A stretch of 64,000 bases of DNA from Doryteuthis pealeii (GCA_023376005.1 CM042152.1:88467465-88531464), one strand, 5' to 3'; shown: positions 10,899-24,079, counted from the stretch's first letter. Translations and numbers: made by a program. Notes: generated by a model not told the origin, from the sequence alone.

Positions 10899-11010
10899 TT
10901 AACTTCCTCATAGATAATACATACTAAACTGCTACACTCATAGTAAACAAGTTCGAACTCTAGTGTACTATTAAGTTCAGTTTCTGACCTGTTATCCTTG
11001 GGAAAGGTAT
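10899..11010. other. spacer at the centre of the large inverted repeat
   Basis: 112 bp lie between the inner 13-nt complementary words. Its 3' part (from about 10931) reappears at 62288 in the third copy. The words gttcgaactct and cttgggaaaggtattgaa resemble a tRNA-SINE head and body, so the turn of the palindrome falls inside a SINE-like sequence. Confidence 0.65.
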
Positions 11011-11542
11011 TGAAACCGTTCAGCCCAAAGCTTGGAAACATCTGTTGAAGAATTTCTAAGTCCAACAGCCCAATTCCTATAACCATTTTATCCCAAATGG
11101 GTAATAAATGGCTATTCATTAAAAGTTACTGTTATTTCGCCTTAAATTAAAGACTTTTAAATATGTTTAATATTACATTTAAACAAAGGCTTCATTTGGG
11201 GTAGATTAGGAAAATGAATGTGAGTTCTGACGGGTGGAATAAGGTGGTATAGGACGTTAGAGTTTAAATAGTACCACAAATATTAAGAAGTATGGTTTGG
11301 CATTAAATTAACCATGAAAATTTGTATGCCTTTAAACAAGTAACCAAAGTAAACCAACTAGAATAACAAGTCAGCCATGAGGTCTAAAGTTCAAATCTTG
11401 ACACTGTTATTGAATAATTATTTTTTATCAACTTCAGTAATAAAGAATTGTTAAGTTAGCTTTAGGAAATGGGGATCTTCCCTACAAAGTCTCAAGGATC
11501 TATTTCAAAGAGTATCAACACTATAAATTATATTGGGCATAA

Positions 11543-11545
<3 letters not shown>

Positions 11546-11579
<34 letters not shown>

Positions 11580-11580
11580 G
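11546..11580. repeat. (GA)n microsatellite, mirror of the (CT)n at 10332
   Basis: GA repeats that are interrupted, unlike the left-arm tract. Counterpart of 10332-10367. Confidence 0.85.
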
Positions 11581-11895
11581 TAGTGAAAATTGATTTCATA
11601 GTAGTAACTGATGATAGCCAAGTAATTACACCAAACTTTTTTTTTTTAATAATCGTTGTTGAATTTGAAAAGGAATTTCAATATCAGAATGCCATCATTT
11701 AATAACATCACGAGTAAATGTTCAATTATTACTCATAACTCAGGTGGTAGTATATACCATAGGCAGTTTTAAGATAGGGGTCTAGCATAACAATATGCAT
11801 GGATAATTGCGAGAATTCCTCAGTTGACTTTACGTACTGTTGGGTTCAAAGTTATAATATATTAAATTGTTGTTGAACCAACAACTCCACAAGAG

Positions 11896-12283
11896 TGTTA
11901 ATATAACAAGGATTTTAATACAAGGACAGCATGGGAGAAGCATTTAAGACATGAATCTATATACATAAACAGATACATAGTAGATAATATACGTCACATA
12001 GAAAAGGGATAAAGATACAAAGGTATGGAGAGTCCATAAGCTAAAGTCACTTACTACATTGCCTGTGTGGGCGTTTTCACCCCCACACAAGTAGGGTGTC
12101 GACAAACTGTCCTAACCCATCAGTTGTCAAGTCCCGGAGAAGAAAAAGGGTTAAAATCGTTGCTCTTGCCTACTTAAATAGGCAAGATGCTGGTAAGAAA
12201 AAAAACCGAAACACGAGGAAGACTAACTCTTCCAGCCAACTAAGGGCCGATCAATCCACAAACAATAAAAAAAGTTGCTGACA
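11896..12283 (-). mobile_element. LTR-like repeat, mirror copy
   Basis: Reverse complement of 9623-10011 with small indels. It shares the word ttttcaccccca with the 63314-63715 copy, where the left arm lacks the ca. Confidence 0.5.
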
Positions 12284-13422
12284 CGGATTTGGACTTCCTA
12301 AGACAAGGTTCATCTTAATTTGCTGACCCTAAGGGGTTCTAATCTTTTTAAAAGTTAAGAACCTTATGACTCACATACTACACTTTAATCCAAACTCATA
12401 GAGTTCTGGAAAATGTGGGATCTTAAGAAGAAATAAGGTATTCGGACTCTTAAATTCCCTGGTGATAAGCAAGTATTTTGGATGAAAAGAGAGACGATAA
12501 CAAATTTGATAAATAAAGAAAATAGTATTCAAAAGGGGTACAACAAGGGTTACAAATTTGTGGCATTGCTGGCCAGACATATCTTGCTTGAGGGTTGCGC
12601 TGAAGGTTGCACTGGAGTGAACCACTCGCTGTTTGCAAATAAAGATGAGCACTAGTAATACTATCTACTCACTGGCTGACATGGGGGGGGTATAGGGAGC
12701 CCTTGAAAAGTTTCTCACCTGGTTGAAAGCTTATAGGATAGTGACTTTGTCATGGGTTTAAATTTTTGGTGAACAATATCATATATGGTGGATTCGCCTC
12801 TGGCGGTTCAGGGGGAGAATAATTCAACTATAATTTTCTGACACTCTTCACATATATCCAGCATCCCTTTTTTTCAAAACAGTCTGAAAGAAAGTACATT
12901 ACAGGATATATCCTATATCTCTTCCACCGTGTTTCAGTGATGATTTTAGCTTTGAGAAAAGCCCAGAATCTAGCAGGGAAATAAGTCTGTAGGAGGGCTG
13001 ACAGAATTGGGTAATGTGAATATTTTGCCAAAAAAAATAAACAAAACTTTACTAGTCTATTCATTTGGTATTTTGAATGTGGTGGCTTAGACGTATACAA
13101 TCTCATTTAATGGTGTCTCCACTACTCGACTGAGTAACCTCATAGGAAAGTGACCTGTTTACACATTGTACATTGTGTGCTTTTCTAATTATCTACTGAG
13201 TTACATTAAGGCATGCAGAATAATTTGAATATGTTCTGACATATATATATATATATATATGTATGGAATACGGCGAGGAAATTTAATTGACAATATGAGA
13301 AGAACAAGGTTTTTGAACAATTATATGCAACACAGATGTTATGATCAGAAACATTTATCGTGATTGTGTGAATATGATTGCTATTAACCGTTAATTAATT
13401 AGTTTACTTTTAACGTCATATA

Positions 13423-13427
<5 letters not shown>

Positions 13428-13472
<45 letters not shown>
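13428..13472. repeat. long poly(T) run absent from the left arm
   Basis: An uninterrupted run of more than 40 T sits where the left arm has only a few T (about 8487-8493). It is inside the mirrored foldback MITE and looks like a sequencing or gap-filling defect. Confidence 0.85.
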
Positions 13473-13478
<6 letters not shown>

Positions 13479-13764
13479 GATAAAACGGTTTAATAACATC
13501 ATATTCCAGCATCACATAACTTAACATCTTTCATTTTGGTCCTCATGCATAAACATTACTTAACAGGTGTCCCGAAGATTGTAATAATTAGTGCGAATGC
13601 TAAGTATTGACATAAAAATTGTTTCGCCTAATCATAACTCCTGTGTTTGTTATATTTTTTAAAATATTTTTTCCTCATATATATGTATGTATGCTAATAT
13701 ATATGAAATATAAAAACTATAATAATATAAAAACATGTATATATATGGAAATATAAAAACCTAA

Positions 13765-14175
13765 AGCGTCAACTTCGGAAAGGGTTTACACCTGTCATAT
13801 TGAGAGAGCATGGAGGGTTGGAAGTTGTCTGACATGTGGTCGAGTTTGCTTTCGAGGGCTGGCTAGTCAATCATAGAAATCTCACTGGGTCAATCCATGC
13901 AGATTCTAGGAGTAAATAATGTGTCTTGGTGCTATATGTGGTTCAAGGTCTGGTAATGTCGGCTTCTGGTTTAAAAGATGACGATATGGTGGCTGCAAAG
14001 CATCTCAATTTTATCATCTGACTCATCTGATTCATCTGAATCATCTCATTAAACAACGGGAGAGTCTTTCAATGTCAAATTTTGCGTCAAACTTTGTAAT
14101 CTGCAGCGGTTTGATGAGTCATTTGAGGGCTCATGCAAGTGAAGGGTTCTTCTGGTGGTGGAGTTGTGGATTGTG
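13765..14175 (+). pseudogene. zinc-finger LINE-like remnant, mirror copy
   Basis: Mirror of 7795-8225 with additional indels that destroy the second finger. Words for the KLRQ linker, the SSDSSDSS run and the LMSHLRAH finger remain visible in different frames. Confidence 0.55.
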
Positions 14176-16628
14176 AGGGACTGAATGATCTGTAAAGATA
14201 TGCTATTGCCATAGTATATGAAATATAGGTTTGAAGACCTTGTACTTGATCATGATTTGTTTTTTGTCAATATTATCCTTATGAAATGAGGATGAGGGCT
14301 TTAAGTTTGACAACTCTCTTACCCTAACACATTCTTCCCAACTCCATCTATCATAGACACAATTGTCAATATCCTCATATTGATCCTACTTCTTGAGAAA
14401 GGACACTTTTTTTTTGTTAATCTCCTTTTAGTACAAATGCACTCACAACAAATGCCCAATGTCTTTTTTATAGACTATAATTTCTACTCACTTACTTATT
14501 ATCTCTCTTATTTTCAATTATTAACTTTTTTTTCCTTCTCTGTCTTCGTTTCTGCTCTTCAAAGTAATTTGCCTCAGTTGATGCACCTCATTTGGCAGAT
14601 AATATAATCAGTGGATTAAACTTCAGCCTAGATGCTCCATGTTTCTGTTCATTGATTCTCAATTAAAGAAGAAACCAGATGAGAGAATTTCACAGTTTCT
14701 TTGGCCCCCAAGAGAAAAAAAATATATCTTTGAACTGTTTCCCGCCGCCCTCTTTCATGCCAGAGTCCCTTTCAGTTTTGTTTTTAAACAATAGAATTGA
14801 TACTACTTGTTTTAGAATGTTCAAACAGAGTCTACCATACTCCAGTTTCATCCATTTTTTTAATAGGTCTTCTTTTTCTTCTGGTAAGGTGTCTAGCTAC
14901 CCTCCTACACATTAAGTAAGCCTGATAGAGGAGCCGTTTTGTTGCAACCCATATATTATATATATATATATATATAAACAAAATTGAAAAACAAGGTTTA
15001 ATGAGTTAAGTGGTGGAGTTTTAAACCTTTGGTTTTTATAATTTTTATTTCTACATACCGTCGATTCACTTCATTTTACTTCACACATTATATATATATA
15101 GAGTATATATTATAAAGTATCCAATTGACTGGTAATGTAGGGGATAATTATTGGGGATCATCGAAGTATCCACTGTACATCCACAAGGGCATTGCTTGTT
15201 GTTGATGCTAATTTATAGATTTATACAAGGATTTTTACAAATCCTAAGAGAGCTTACATGTATACGATAACTAATGAATTATATACAGAGGCGTGTAAAT
15301 ATATAATAATTTATATATATATAGTATATATAGTATATGATATATAATATATAGACAATTAAAATCGAATGGTTAAAAACTACCCGATTAGTTTTCACAA
15401 ATCTTTGGATTCACACTACTGCGACCAAACTTAAAGTTGGTAGTTTTTAACCATTCAATTTTAATTGTCTATTTAGCTCTTTATATTTTGACCCTTTTTA
15501 ATCGGTTTTGGAAAAATCCAGAAGTAAATAAGATTTTATCTTATTTGCTTGGTGGATATAATGGTAACTGTGATATATATGCTGCCAAAAAGGAACAATA
15601 GTTATGTCACTAACAAATCCTTCATGAAATGAGGACAATGGATTTGTAACCAAAACATCATTATTACTGTTATAGGTGATATACCCTATAGACTAATGGA
15701 ATGCGCCGACGGTTACTATAAGTAACAGGGACAATTATGGCTTGGAGAGTAAGCCAATGCAAGTCATAATTCTATTGTTGGACGTATTTGCCCTTCTCTT
15801 ACTGAATTGTCTACTCTTTTGTTAATACATTTTCCTACATTTGTTACTGTCGTTTTGTTCTTATTTGACCCCTTAAAATTCCCACTACATATTACTGAAT
15901 TCAGAAGTACATTATAATACCACGACGTTGTTGGTATTGGTGTCCATTGTGGACATGTCAAATCCAATGTGCTTTGTGGTATAGTGGCTAACATGCTAGT
16001 AAGCAAGTTTCAACTTCAGTTCATGTTATTACATTCACTTTCATACTAATATCCAAGGGAAAGATATGAACCCTTTTATCCCCCAGCTATAGATTAATTA
16101 GTACGCAGTACTGTTTATTAAATAAAAGGATGGCTTTGGCCATTAAATATCCCATGAAGATTGTATGTGATATATCGCGGGTTAAGGATATATTCTGAAG
16201 TTTTCGTCATTTGGTATATTTTCGCAGTAGTAATTGGTACTTTCTGTCGTGGTGTCGTCTAGCAAGTAAGTTAGCTTGTAGCATAAGGTACTTGGACGCA
16301 ACACAGTGTCGATAATTTTATACATGAACTGTCCCAATCAGATTATAGTGAGGGGTACCCAGGTATTTACATATTCATTATATCAATTATGTCATCAAAC
16401 AAAGAGTGAACCCACTGACTCCCCAATAAAGAAAAAGCTCTGGACGTGATCAGTAAAGAAAAGCCAGCTGACTGTCTTTAGGGCTTGTGAAATAAACCAT
16501 TACTATTGATTTCTTGAAAAAAAGTGCAACTGTAAACAGTGCATACTATTACGAACTCCTGAGGCAAAATTCACTATATATTGATGCCACATAATGCAAA
16601 TATAAATGACATTTTCTAACATATAAAC

Positions 16629-17452
16629 ATCACTCAATAAGTTGGGCCAACTAATAAAACAAACTTTTAGCAAAATTCGAGCTTTATTTCTCAACATAGT
16701 CTCCCTTCTAGGGTATACACTGTGATTCCAAATTTCTTCTCTAACAATTCTATGCATTTTTTGAGAACATTTTGTCTTCAAAATATCCCCAGTTTCAATG
16801 TCATTTTCTTTATTGGAGCCAAATCTCTTTCCTGGAGCATTCTTTTGAGGTTTGCAATCACCAGTAGTCACTGGGGCCAGATTGAACAGTTGCAACAATG
16901 CTCTGAATCGTCGATGTGTTGTGTTTTTATCACTTGTGACAAATGCGACATCCACTTTGAACAGCTTTCTCATTGACAATGGTTCCATGCAAGTGGAATA
17001 CACTGCCTTCTGAATATCTCCAACTTCTCTACTATCTCATGCAACTTCAATTCATCATTGGACAAAACGATTTGTGGAGTGTCTTTTGGTGGCCAATTTG
17101 GGCGACCTGAGTGTTCACGCATCATTTGTATCTGTATGCCACGTTAAAGTCAGCATAGCACCTCTTAACCATTGTTTCCGAGGAGCAAGTCTAAAATAAC
17201 AGTTATCAAACATTGCTTTGTTGAAGCAGTATTTTTACCATTGGAAAGTTATGCTTTTATCAACACACAAAATTCATTGTTTTGAAAATTGGAACAACAG
17301 TAGCTTCATATACAACTGTCATTTGTAACTAATAATCCCGATTGGGCTCAAATTTTGACACATGCTACTTTGAAGGTTGTACTTAAAAAATCATTATGGA
17401 TTTTTTATTAGTGGTGCATCTATATGTCAGGTCCGGGACTTATTGAGTGATC
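16629..17452 (-). mobile_element. mariner transposon, mirror copy
   Basis: Reverse complement of 4832-5666 with the same TIRs (atcactcaataag at 16629; complementary end near 17450). Minus-strand translation near 16503-17003 retains a mariner C-terminal piece, but the catalytic core is missing as in the left copy. Confidence 0.75.
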
Positions 17453-18069
17453 TGTTAGATCGTTCTGTAAGAATCAAATAAAGAAAGAATATAACTTACA
17501 CATGTACAATATAATCTGATAAGATAGAAGAATTTTTACAGACCAAACCACACTTCTATTTCACAAAAATCTTATTACATAATATCCGCATTACTCAACC
17601 AAAGCAATCGTGTATTGACTCTAATATAAATCTTGTGATGATTCTTATATATATATATATATATATATAAGGATAAGAATAACTCTAGTAATATATTGAT
17701 TATTAATTATGATCATTAATTTAATACTGGCAAATGCAGGGCCAGTGTTTTTTGTACAAGTGTATAAGGTGTTTAAGGTCTCAAGTAAATCGAGAGGGGG
17801 TTTATTATTATATTATTATTATTAATATTATTATTATTATTCAATCTGACAATGCAGAGTGCATTAAATACACTTCTTCATCCAATCCACTGCCTTGAAA
17901 TATTTGAGTAAGTAATTGAGATAAACAATGAAAAATATAGAGGGATCTTATGTTGAAAATAAAACCACTTTTTTTCCACAAATAGCAAAACAATCACCGC
18001 AAATTGATTTTGAAGCATGGTGTGTGTATATATATATATATTTTTTGTCTGGAAAATTGGCTTATGCGT

Positions 18070-19122
18070 ACAGTGTGAGAAAAATGAAGTATTTGAATGC
18101 TTGCAAAATATTTATTTAATATAATTCTGATGCTTAATTGATTTTCATTAGGGCCAGTTTTAGCTCAGTCGGTAGAGCGTCAGCCTAGAATCCAAGGTTC
18201 CTGTTCAATGCCGGCCTTTGGTAAACTCAGCATATGAGTAGGCACAAGTAATGGTAAAGTAAGGAGGTGCATCGCTCCACCTCAGAGCTAAATAATCTCC
18301 TTGTCTAGTGCTAGTGAAGAGGGGATAGACTCCTCACTAACTATGGTGATACTGAACATTAGGCTACCCTGCAACTTTACTTATTTTGATATAAAATTAA
18401 TTTCTAAACATTTATAGTAGTAAGTGGAGTGGACTATTGTCGATATCAACAAAAGCAAAGAGTCTATCCCTTTTCATTAGTGCTAGACCAGAGAGACATT
18501 GTTTTTGCTGAGTTGAGTGCAAACCTACCGTCAGCTACGAGATGCCTTTACAATGGATTACATTACAGTGGGACGTGCTGGCCCATTAACCTGTTAATTT
18601 TTGACCTGCCATCCTTGGCCAGTTGAAAAGGACTCAAAAGTAAGTAACTCCTGAGCTATGATTCTTTTGGTAAGTGGAATAAGTCCTGAGTTATGGAATC
18701 CTACGTTGTGTCAAGGTCAGTGATATACCTTGTTTCCGTCGTCCATGAGGTTCAAAGCATTGTGCGTAGGTATGACAAGCAACAGCTGTATAAATAACAA
18801 TATCAGAGCAGAGCATTGCCAGTGACTGGCGCAATAGGTTGGTCAGCATGCGTTCTTGGTGAGTCTATAAGGAGTGGCTTTTAACACATGCCTTTATATG
18901 CCAAAATTTCAAACCCAGAGCTGTGCACTGAGTTGGCAAGACTGGTATCAAACGCTGGAAAAAACTTGCAATTCCAAGTGGTGCTCTAGCCGACTGGTAA
19001 TCCATTATGATCAAGGATAAAATAATATAAATCTATATTAAGATAACACAATCATCCATGTAGACATAAAAGCATATTAAATATCTTGCAATGTCCAATT
19101 ACTTTTTTTTCTTCGCACTGTA
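18070..19122. mobile_element. Tc1-type TIR element with SINEs, mirror copy
   Basis: Starts cagtgtgagaaa and ends ...ttcgcactg. It contains SINE-A at 18150-18392 (plus) and the long-body SINE on minus at about 18600-19020. Mirror of 3151-4210. Confidence 0.6.
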
Positions 19123-19132
19123 TATGTATGTA

Positions 19133-19164
<32 letters not shown>

Positions 19165-20643
19165 TATATGAGACAAAACTATGTTGGCTAGAAATGAGGA
19201 TAAAAATCGACAGATAACCTATGACGACAAATAAATACTCTGATTCAAAATAATAGCCTGATTTTACTATCAATTAGGAATGCGTTTCTATTGATTGCAA
19301 ACACAATCAATAAAGAACTGGCCAGCCATTGGGACTTGTAATCATTGGTGACCAGAAAGTCTACCTTGACCTGTCACACATTCATGAGAACCCCAGAATT
19401 CAACTTGACATTGTTCCTCGGGAAGGATTTTTTGTTTTTTTATTCAATGAATATTCACAAGCTTTTGGGGCGATGATGATTGTCTGTCAAAATGCGATCC
19501 GCCTTAAAAAATTAGGACAGCACTAATCTGAGCTGGTTTATATTCCTATAAATTAATATTTCACTATTTTTTAGCCATGATTTTAATTGGGGGGTGCAGA
19601 TATATATAAGTTCATTCATCTCAGGAATGCCAGAGAATGCAAACTTTGAAACTAATTTTGCTAGCTCGTTTGAAAATTAAATATCAGAAATAAAAAACAC
19701 CTTTTTTTAATGCATTCTTTGAAGGATGAACACTTGAACTGTAAATTAAACAATTCGTATAAATGGCAAACAATGCACTGTAAGTGAAAAGCTTCGCAGA
19801 AAACTTAAACCGTAATGATTGGAAAATCTTATTCATTTAATATCAAATTTCTGCAGGGAATAAAATTGGGACAGCTTAATTAAATATAAATTGAATATTT
19901 CAATCAATTTTTTAACATGGTTTGAATCACAGTCAAAGTATTTAGAAATATACATTTTCTGAATCTTACAATTAGAAGAATTCTTACATAATTCTGCATC
20001 CCTATTCTCAGTAATTTAATATGGATAACAAAGAAATTTATCAAAGTTTGATAGACTTTAAATTTAAACCTGTTATTTTTTATAAAAACATGTCTACAAG
20101 AACAACTTGATGCTTAATATATCTATATCACGATGGACAAAAAAGGACCCACCCTCGCACAAAAAAAAACAACCAATAAAAGGGAAAATAAAATAATGAA
20201 CCATCTTTTATTATTGCCAAAAATTTTAATAAATGTAATGGCTTAGACACACATAAGAAATTATTACTTTCCTAGATTATTAAGTCTAATTTATAGAAAG
20301 AAAATCTAAGAAAAAACAAAAATTTTTTCCCTAAAAATTTTTTGGTATTTAGAGAACTTTTCTTTTTAGAAAATTATGACGTTGAACATAATCAAGGCAA
20401 TAATCAGTCTCATGTCTACATTAAGTTTATTGTAATACTTATTTTTAGATTTTCATTTTGGTCTGCATTAGAAGTGAAACTCTATTTGGTAACAAACAAG
20501 TTGAAATTGAGTATATATCTTCACTGCTTCATTGTTCTGTGTTTTGATGCTCTTTTTGCAACCACCCAGCTATCCCTCCCCACCAAAGATTGTGATCTAA
20601 ACTCATATGAGACCGCAGTTATTATCTGCTCAGTTATTCAATA

Positions 20644-20743
20644 NNNNNNNNNNNNNNNNNNNNNNNNNNNNNNNNNNNNNNNNNNNNNNNNNNNNNNNNN
20701 NNNNNNNNNNNNNNNNNNNNNNNNNNNNNNNNNNNNNNNNNNN
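20644..20743. other. assembly gap, 100 N
   Basis: Exactly 100 N, a conventional placeholder for a gap of unknown size. It terminates the right arm of the inverted repeat. An open frame running through it is meaningless. Confidence 0.99.
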
Positions 20744-21345
20744 ATGTTATATTTGTGTACTCTTTCTTTTTTGTCACATGCTTGACGATTAAGTATTTTT
20801 AACAGATCTATTTAACCCATCCAGGTCAGAGTGGAATGCAATAATAAGCAATGAAGAGATTTTCCATACTCCCAGATCTCCAGAACTGGAAGCCTCGACC
20901 ATCAACTGCAGTTATTCATTAACAGAAAATTCTTTTTTGATTGGGGTGTCTTACACCTCTCAGTCACAATAAAAAAGGGCACTGATAGCCAGCAGTCTTG
21001 GTTAAAAATTATACTGATAGATCTATGGGGTGCACTATTTTTAACCAATTATATTCCTGATTTTTGTTAGTTTAGTGTCATACACAGACACTTAAGAAGA
21101 AAAGACTCCAATTATTAGATTGGGGTAAAGTATTACAAAAAAGGATTACTTACTCCCAAATGAGGGCAGATGCAACACGAAGTGATGGGCCTGCCACACG
21201 TAAGAATGAAAATGTGCCCGATGCCAAAAAGAGTTATTTAAGCTACTCAAAATCAATCATTTTGGTTACAGAAAGAATTACTATATATCGTAAGATCAAC
21301 TTATCTGCACAAGCTTAGAAAGTGAAACTGAGCTCTAATTAGTGA
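20744..21345. other. no gene; D-repeat fragment
   Basis: About 20812-20915 is a minus-strand fragment of the D repeat (ccaggtcagagtgga, agctccagaactgg-like words). The rest is unassigned. It is not homologous to the sequence left of 1646, so the mirror symmetry stops at the gap. Confidence 0.45.
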
Positions 21346-21351
21346 AATATG

Positions 21352-21632
21352 GAGCATGTGGGTGTTGTAATGGTTAAATCTTGGAAATGGAATTGTCGCC
21401 CAAGTTCAATCCTGGATGTGGTTAATGTTGCATTTCCACTCAGCGCTAATACCCTTGGGAAATATGGAATCTACTCTCCTCCGCTATGGTAAATAGTAGG
21501 CCCCAAACTGGGCTCTTAACCTGGAAAGGGGCACCGGTCTAGGAGAAGGAAACTCTGAATTCAACCTGTGAACTCTGCTAAGAAGTGACCTATTGTGTCA
21601 CATCCTCTCGTAGGAGGGGTTGGTTAAATATA
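21352..21632 (+). mobile_element. tRNA-derived SINE, family B
   Basis: Head with gttgtaatggttaaat (A box) and agttcaatcctgg (B box). The body has tcagcgctaatacccttggg, then ctaggagaaggaaa, and the end gtgtcacatcct...ggttaaatatata. The TA-rich 3' tail is typical of this family here. Confidence 0.75.
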
Positions 21633-22001
21633 TATCATTTAGTGAATGCTCTATGCACAAGCTTCTGACAATTCTGTATATATAATGTCAACTATCAGAC
21701 TATTCAGGAAAAACATGAGTTCAAACCTGCATTGAGGCGTTGCATTTTCACATAACATGAATACCCTGAAAGTTATGAAACAACTATTATAGAATAACCA
21801 AAGTTCTCTAGTTTTATCAAACTGCTTTGAGAGCTCTTCCTCCTCCTTTCTACATATGAAATGATTAGCAAAGTGTGTTGAACTGAGAGTTGATTTGGTT
21901 TGGTTGGTTTTATGGTATATCCAACCTCGGTGTCATTTAATGCTGACAAAGTTGAAATAAATCATTCTTAATGGATAATCAAATTTTGTTTATAAACTCA
22001 T

Positions 22002-22298
22002 TTAGGAAGTGCATGTTGTAATGATTAAAGTCATAGAAATGGACTCGTCTCTCCGAGTTCAAGTCCTGATATTGGTAATTGCATTTCACTTAGTGCTAAT
22101 ATACCCTTGGGAAAGTATTAATTCTCTTCCTCAGCTATGGTAAATAGTTAAGGGGCAGATGGGCTCTTTAACCTTGGTTAGGCAACTGGCTAGGAGAAGG
22201 AAAACTCTGAATTCCAAAACCTGTTGAACTGCCGCTTAAGAAATTACCTTGTGTCACATCCATGCTCTTATGTGAGGATGGAGAGGTAAAATATATAG
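22002..22298 (+). mobile_element. tRNA-derived SINE, family B
   Basis: Same architecture as 21352-21632: gtaatgattaaagtcat, gagttcaagtcctg, gctaatatacccttggg, taggagaaggaaaact, and a gaggtaaaatata tail. Modest divergence. Confidence 0.75.
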
Positions 22299-22369
22299 AA
22301 TTATATTTTTTTAATCAGAGATGGGACCCCTAACAGTATTACCCACTCCGTCACATTGGGGAGAGGCTT

Positions 22370-22505
22370 ACCGAGGTGCGGTCGTGCATTCAATGTCAAA
22401 AGCAATCTCCTTGATTAGTGCTACTGAAAAAGGGGGATAGACTCCAACTCGGTGGTGATACTGATTTATGCCATCCTGAAGACTTTACTTGCTTTTACTT
22501 ATAAC
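22370..22505 (+). mobile_element. SINE family A body fragment
   Basis: Contains caatctccttgattagtgct and gggggatagactcc followed by tttacttgctttactt-like sequence. No head is present. Upstream (22316-22360) is a piece of the D repeat (gatgggacccctaac). Confidence 0.5.
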
Positions 22506-22549
22506 CTACAAACATTCTTTTTAAACGGGTGTGGGTGGGGGGGAGTTAA

Positions 22550-22728
22550 CGTACATCATAGAGCTTTTTCACTCTAGTTCACGCTATTACATTACTTTCA
22601 GACATTACCCTGAGAAAGATATAAATCTGCCGCTGTGGATTAAATTAGTACCACTACGTTCTTCTAACAAGGATGGCTTTAAACATTAAATAACCCAAGA
22701 AGTTTGATATTGCCATTAAATAAAGACA
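22550..22728 (+). mobile_element. SINE family E fragment
   Basis: Body words gttcacgctattacatt, gattaaattagtaccac and ggatggcttt, with the tail cattaaataacccaagaag. The tRNA head is not clear. Confidence 0.5.
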
Positions 22729-22832
22729 CCATCTTTTCTTAACTCTTGAATGATAGAAGAAGAAAATTTTACAAAACCTAATCCATATGTCTTCCAAATT
22801 GATTTGTGACCTAATTCTATTATATTATTATA

Positions 22833-23090
22833 TTCTAATGTATCAGGTTTAGCTCAGTCGGTTTGAGCGTGCGGCTAGAAAAACCACAATTCCTAGTTTG
22901 ATTCCAGTCCTCGCCAAAGCTCAGCGTATCAGTAGTATGGGATCTGTTGTGGAAAGTAAGGAGTTGATGGTAGGTGTGGGCTCTATCGCAGATGCAAAAA
23001 ACAACCCTTGGTCTAGCACTAGTTGAAAAAGGGATGACTCCCTCGCTGATTGGCTGATACAGACTTTAGGCCACCCCCGATGACTTTTCT
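22833..23090 (+). mobile_element. tRNA-derived SINE, family A
   Basis: Head tttagctcagtcggtttgag with B box agtttgattccag, then actcagcgtatcag-like body, ttggtctagcactag and taggccaccccgatg. Near full length. Confidence 0.75.
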
Positions 23091-23199
23091 TTCTATTTGA
23101 CTGATTGTGCTGCATAATCAGGATTGTCCAACTGGTGTCGCCATGGTGGAAGGTGAATGAAATGTTTGGTGGAGAAAACGAGCGATTAAACTTATTGTT

Positions 23200-23375
23200 A
23201 TGGAGTATAAGATGAAATGTGTTGTTTTTTATTCTGATAGTGTGACCCCTCATGAAAAAAGTTACCTAATCTACAAATTTGAATGCAAATGCGATGTTTG
23301 CTACATTGGGCGCACTACCCACAGATTGGAGGTCAGAATAAACCAACACATTGCATCTTATATCTGTAACAACAA
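23200..23375 (+). pseudogene. Penelope-like element, GIY-YIG endonuclease fragment
   Basis: Translation includes YLIYKFECKCDVCYIGRTTH followed by RLEVRINQH. The C.C...CYIGRTT...LEVRI..H arrangement matches the GIY-YIG endonuclease of Penelope-like retroelements, with the YIG core, the downstream Arg and the His present. Only about 50 residues are recognisable. No reverse transcriptase domain is seen upstream, so this is a 5'-truncated fossil. Confidence 0.65.
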
Positions 23376-23734
23376 CTTGACAAAACTCTTCTCCACCAAG
23401 CTATTATATATAGATACATATATTATATATTATTCTATGTATTTATCAATTATCATATTCTATGAATTATTTGGATAAATATCCTCATCTTCTCTTAAAT
23501 CCATTTTAGCTGATTGCCTTTCTGTATTTTTTCTTTAGACAATGACAGATCCAATAATACTCAGGTGCCGTTTATTTATTTTTTTTGTCAAATCAAAGCT
23601 GCAATGGATCATCTGTAAAAAGCCTCAAGGAGAACCTCAAAAAAGATATTGGCTGAAATACTGGATTAAAAACAAACAATGATTAAGAAAACTCATTCAT
23701 TATGAAATAATTACCCAATTCTATATGTTTGCAA

Positions 23735-23975
23735 AGGAGGCGTGGTCTAATGGTTTAGAGTAGCGCGAAATCGACTCGTCGCCTGAGTTCAATTCCGGAT
23801 GAAGCTGTTGCATTTCACATGGCGCAACCCTTGGGAAAGGTAGCATCCAATCTACCTCCAGCTATGGATAAATAGCAGGCAGACCAGGCTCTTTAACCTT
23901 GGGTGGTAACCCAGTCTAGGAGAAGGAAAACTGAATTTCAAAATGTTAAACTCCGTTTACAATGACCTATATTAT
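23735..23975 (+). mobile_element. tRNA-derived SINE, family B
   Basis: Head gcgtggtctaatggttt with B box gagttcaattccgg, body ggcgcaacccttgggaaagg, tctaggagaaggaaaactg, and a TATC-rich tail (ctatctatctatata). The tRNA head differs somewhat from other B copies. Confidence 0.7.
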
Positions 23976-24079
23976 CTATCTATCTATATATTCTAAAATT
24001 CTCTTATATATATTTCACACCTAAATCCACCAAATTATATTACAGACACACCACACAACACATATATATAATAATATAT

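Larger units (their letters stand above)
11011..20643 (-). repeat. right arm of the very large inverted repeat
   Basis: Reverse complement of 1646-10898 with many scattered single-base insertions and deletions. It carries mirrored versions of the left-arm elements: (GA)n 11546-11578, LTR-like repeat 11896-12283, foldback MITE about 13280-13685, zinc-finger ORF remnant about 13765-14175 (plus), mariner 16629-17452, SINE-A 18150-18392 and Tc1-like ends about 18070 and 19122. It is 9633 bp against 9253 bp for the left arm and ends exactly at an N gap. Confidence 0.9.

Noticed and set aside
20342..20785. 147-codon open frame on plus
   Set aside because: It runs through the 100-N gap, so its length is artificial, and no family is recognisable on either side.
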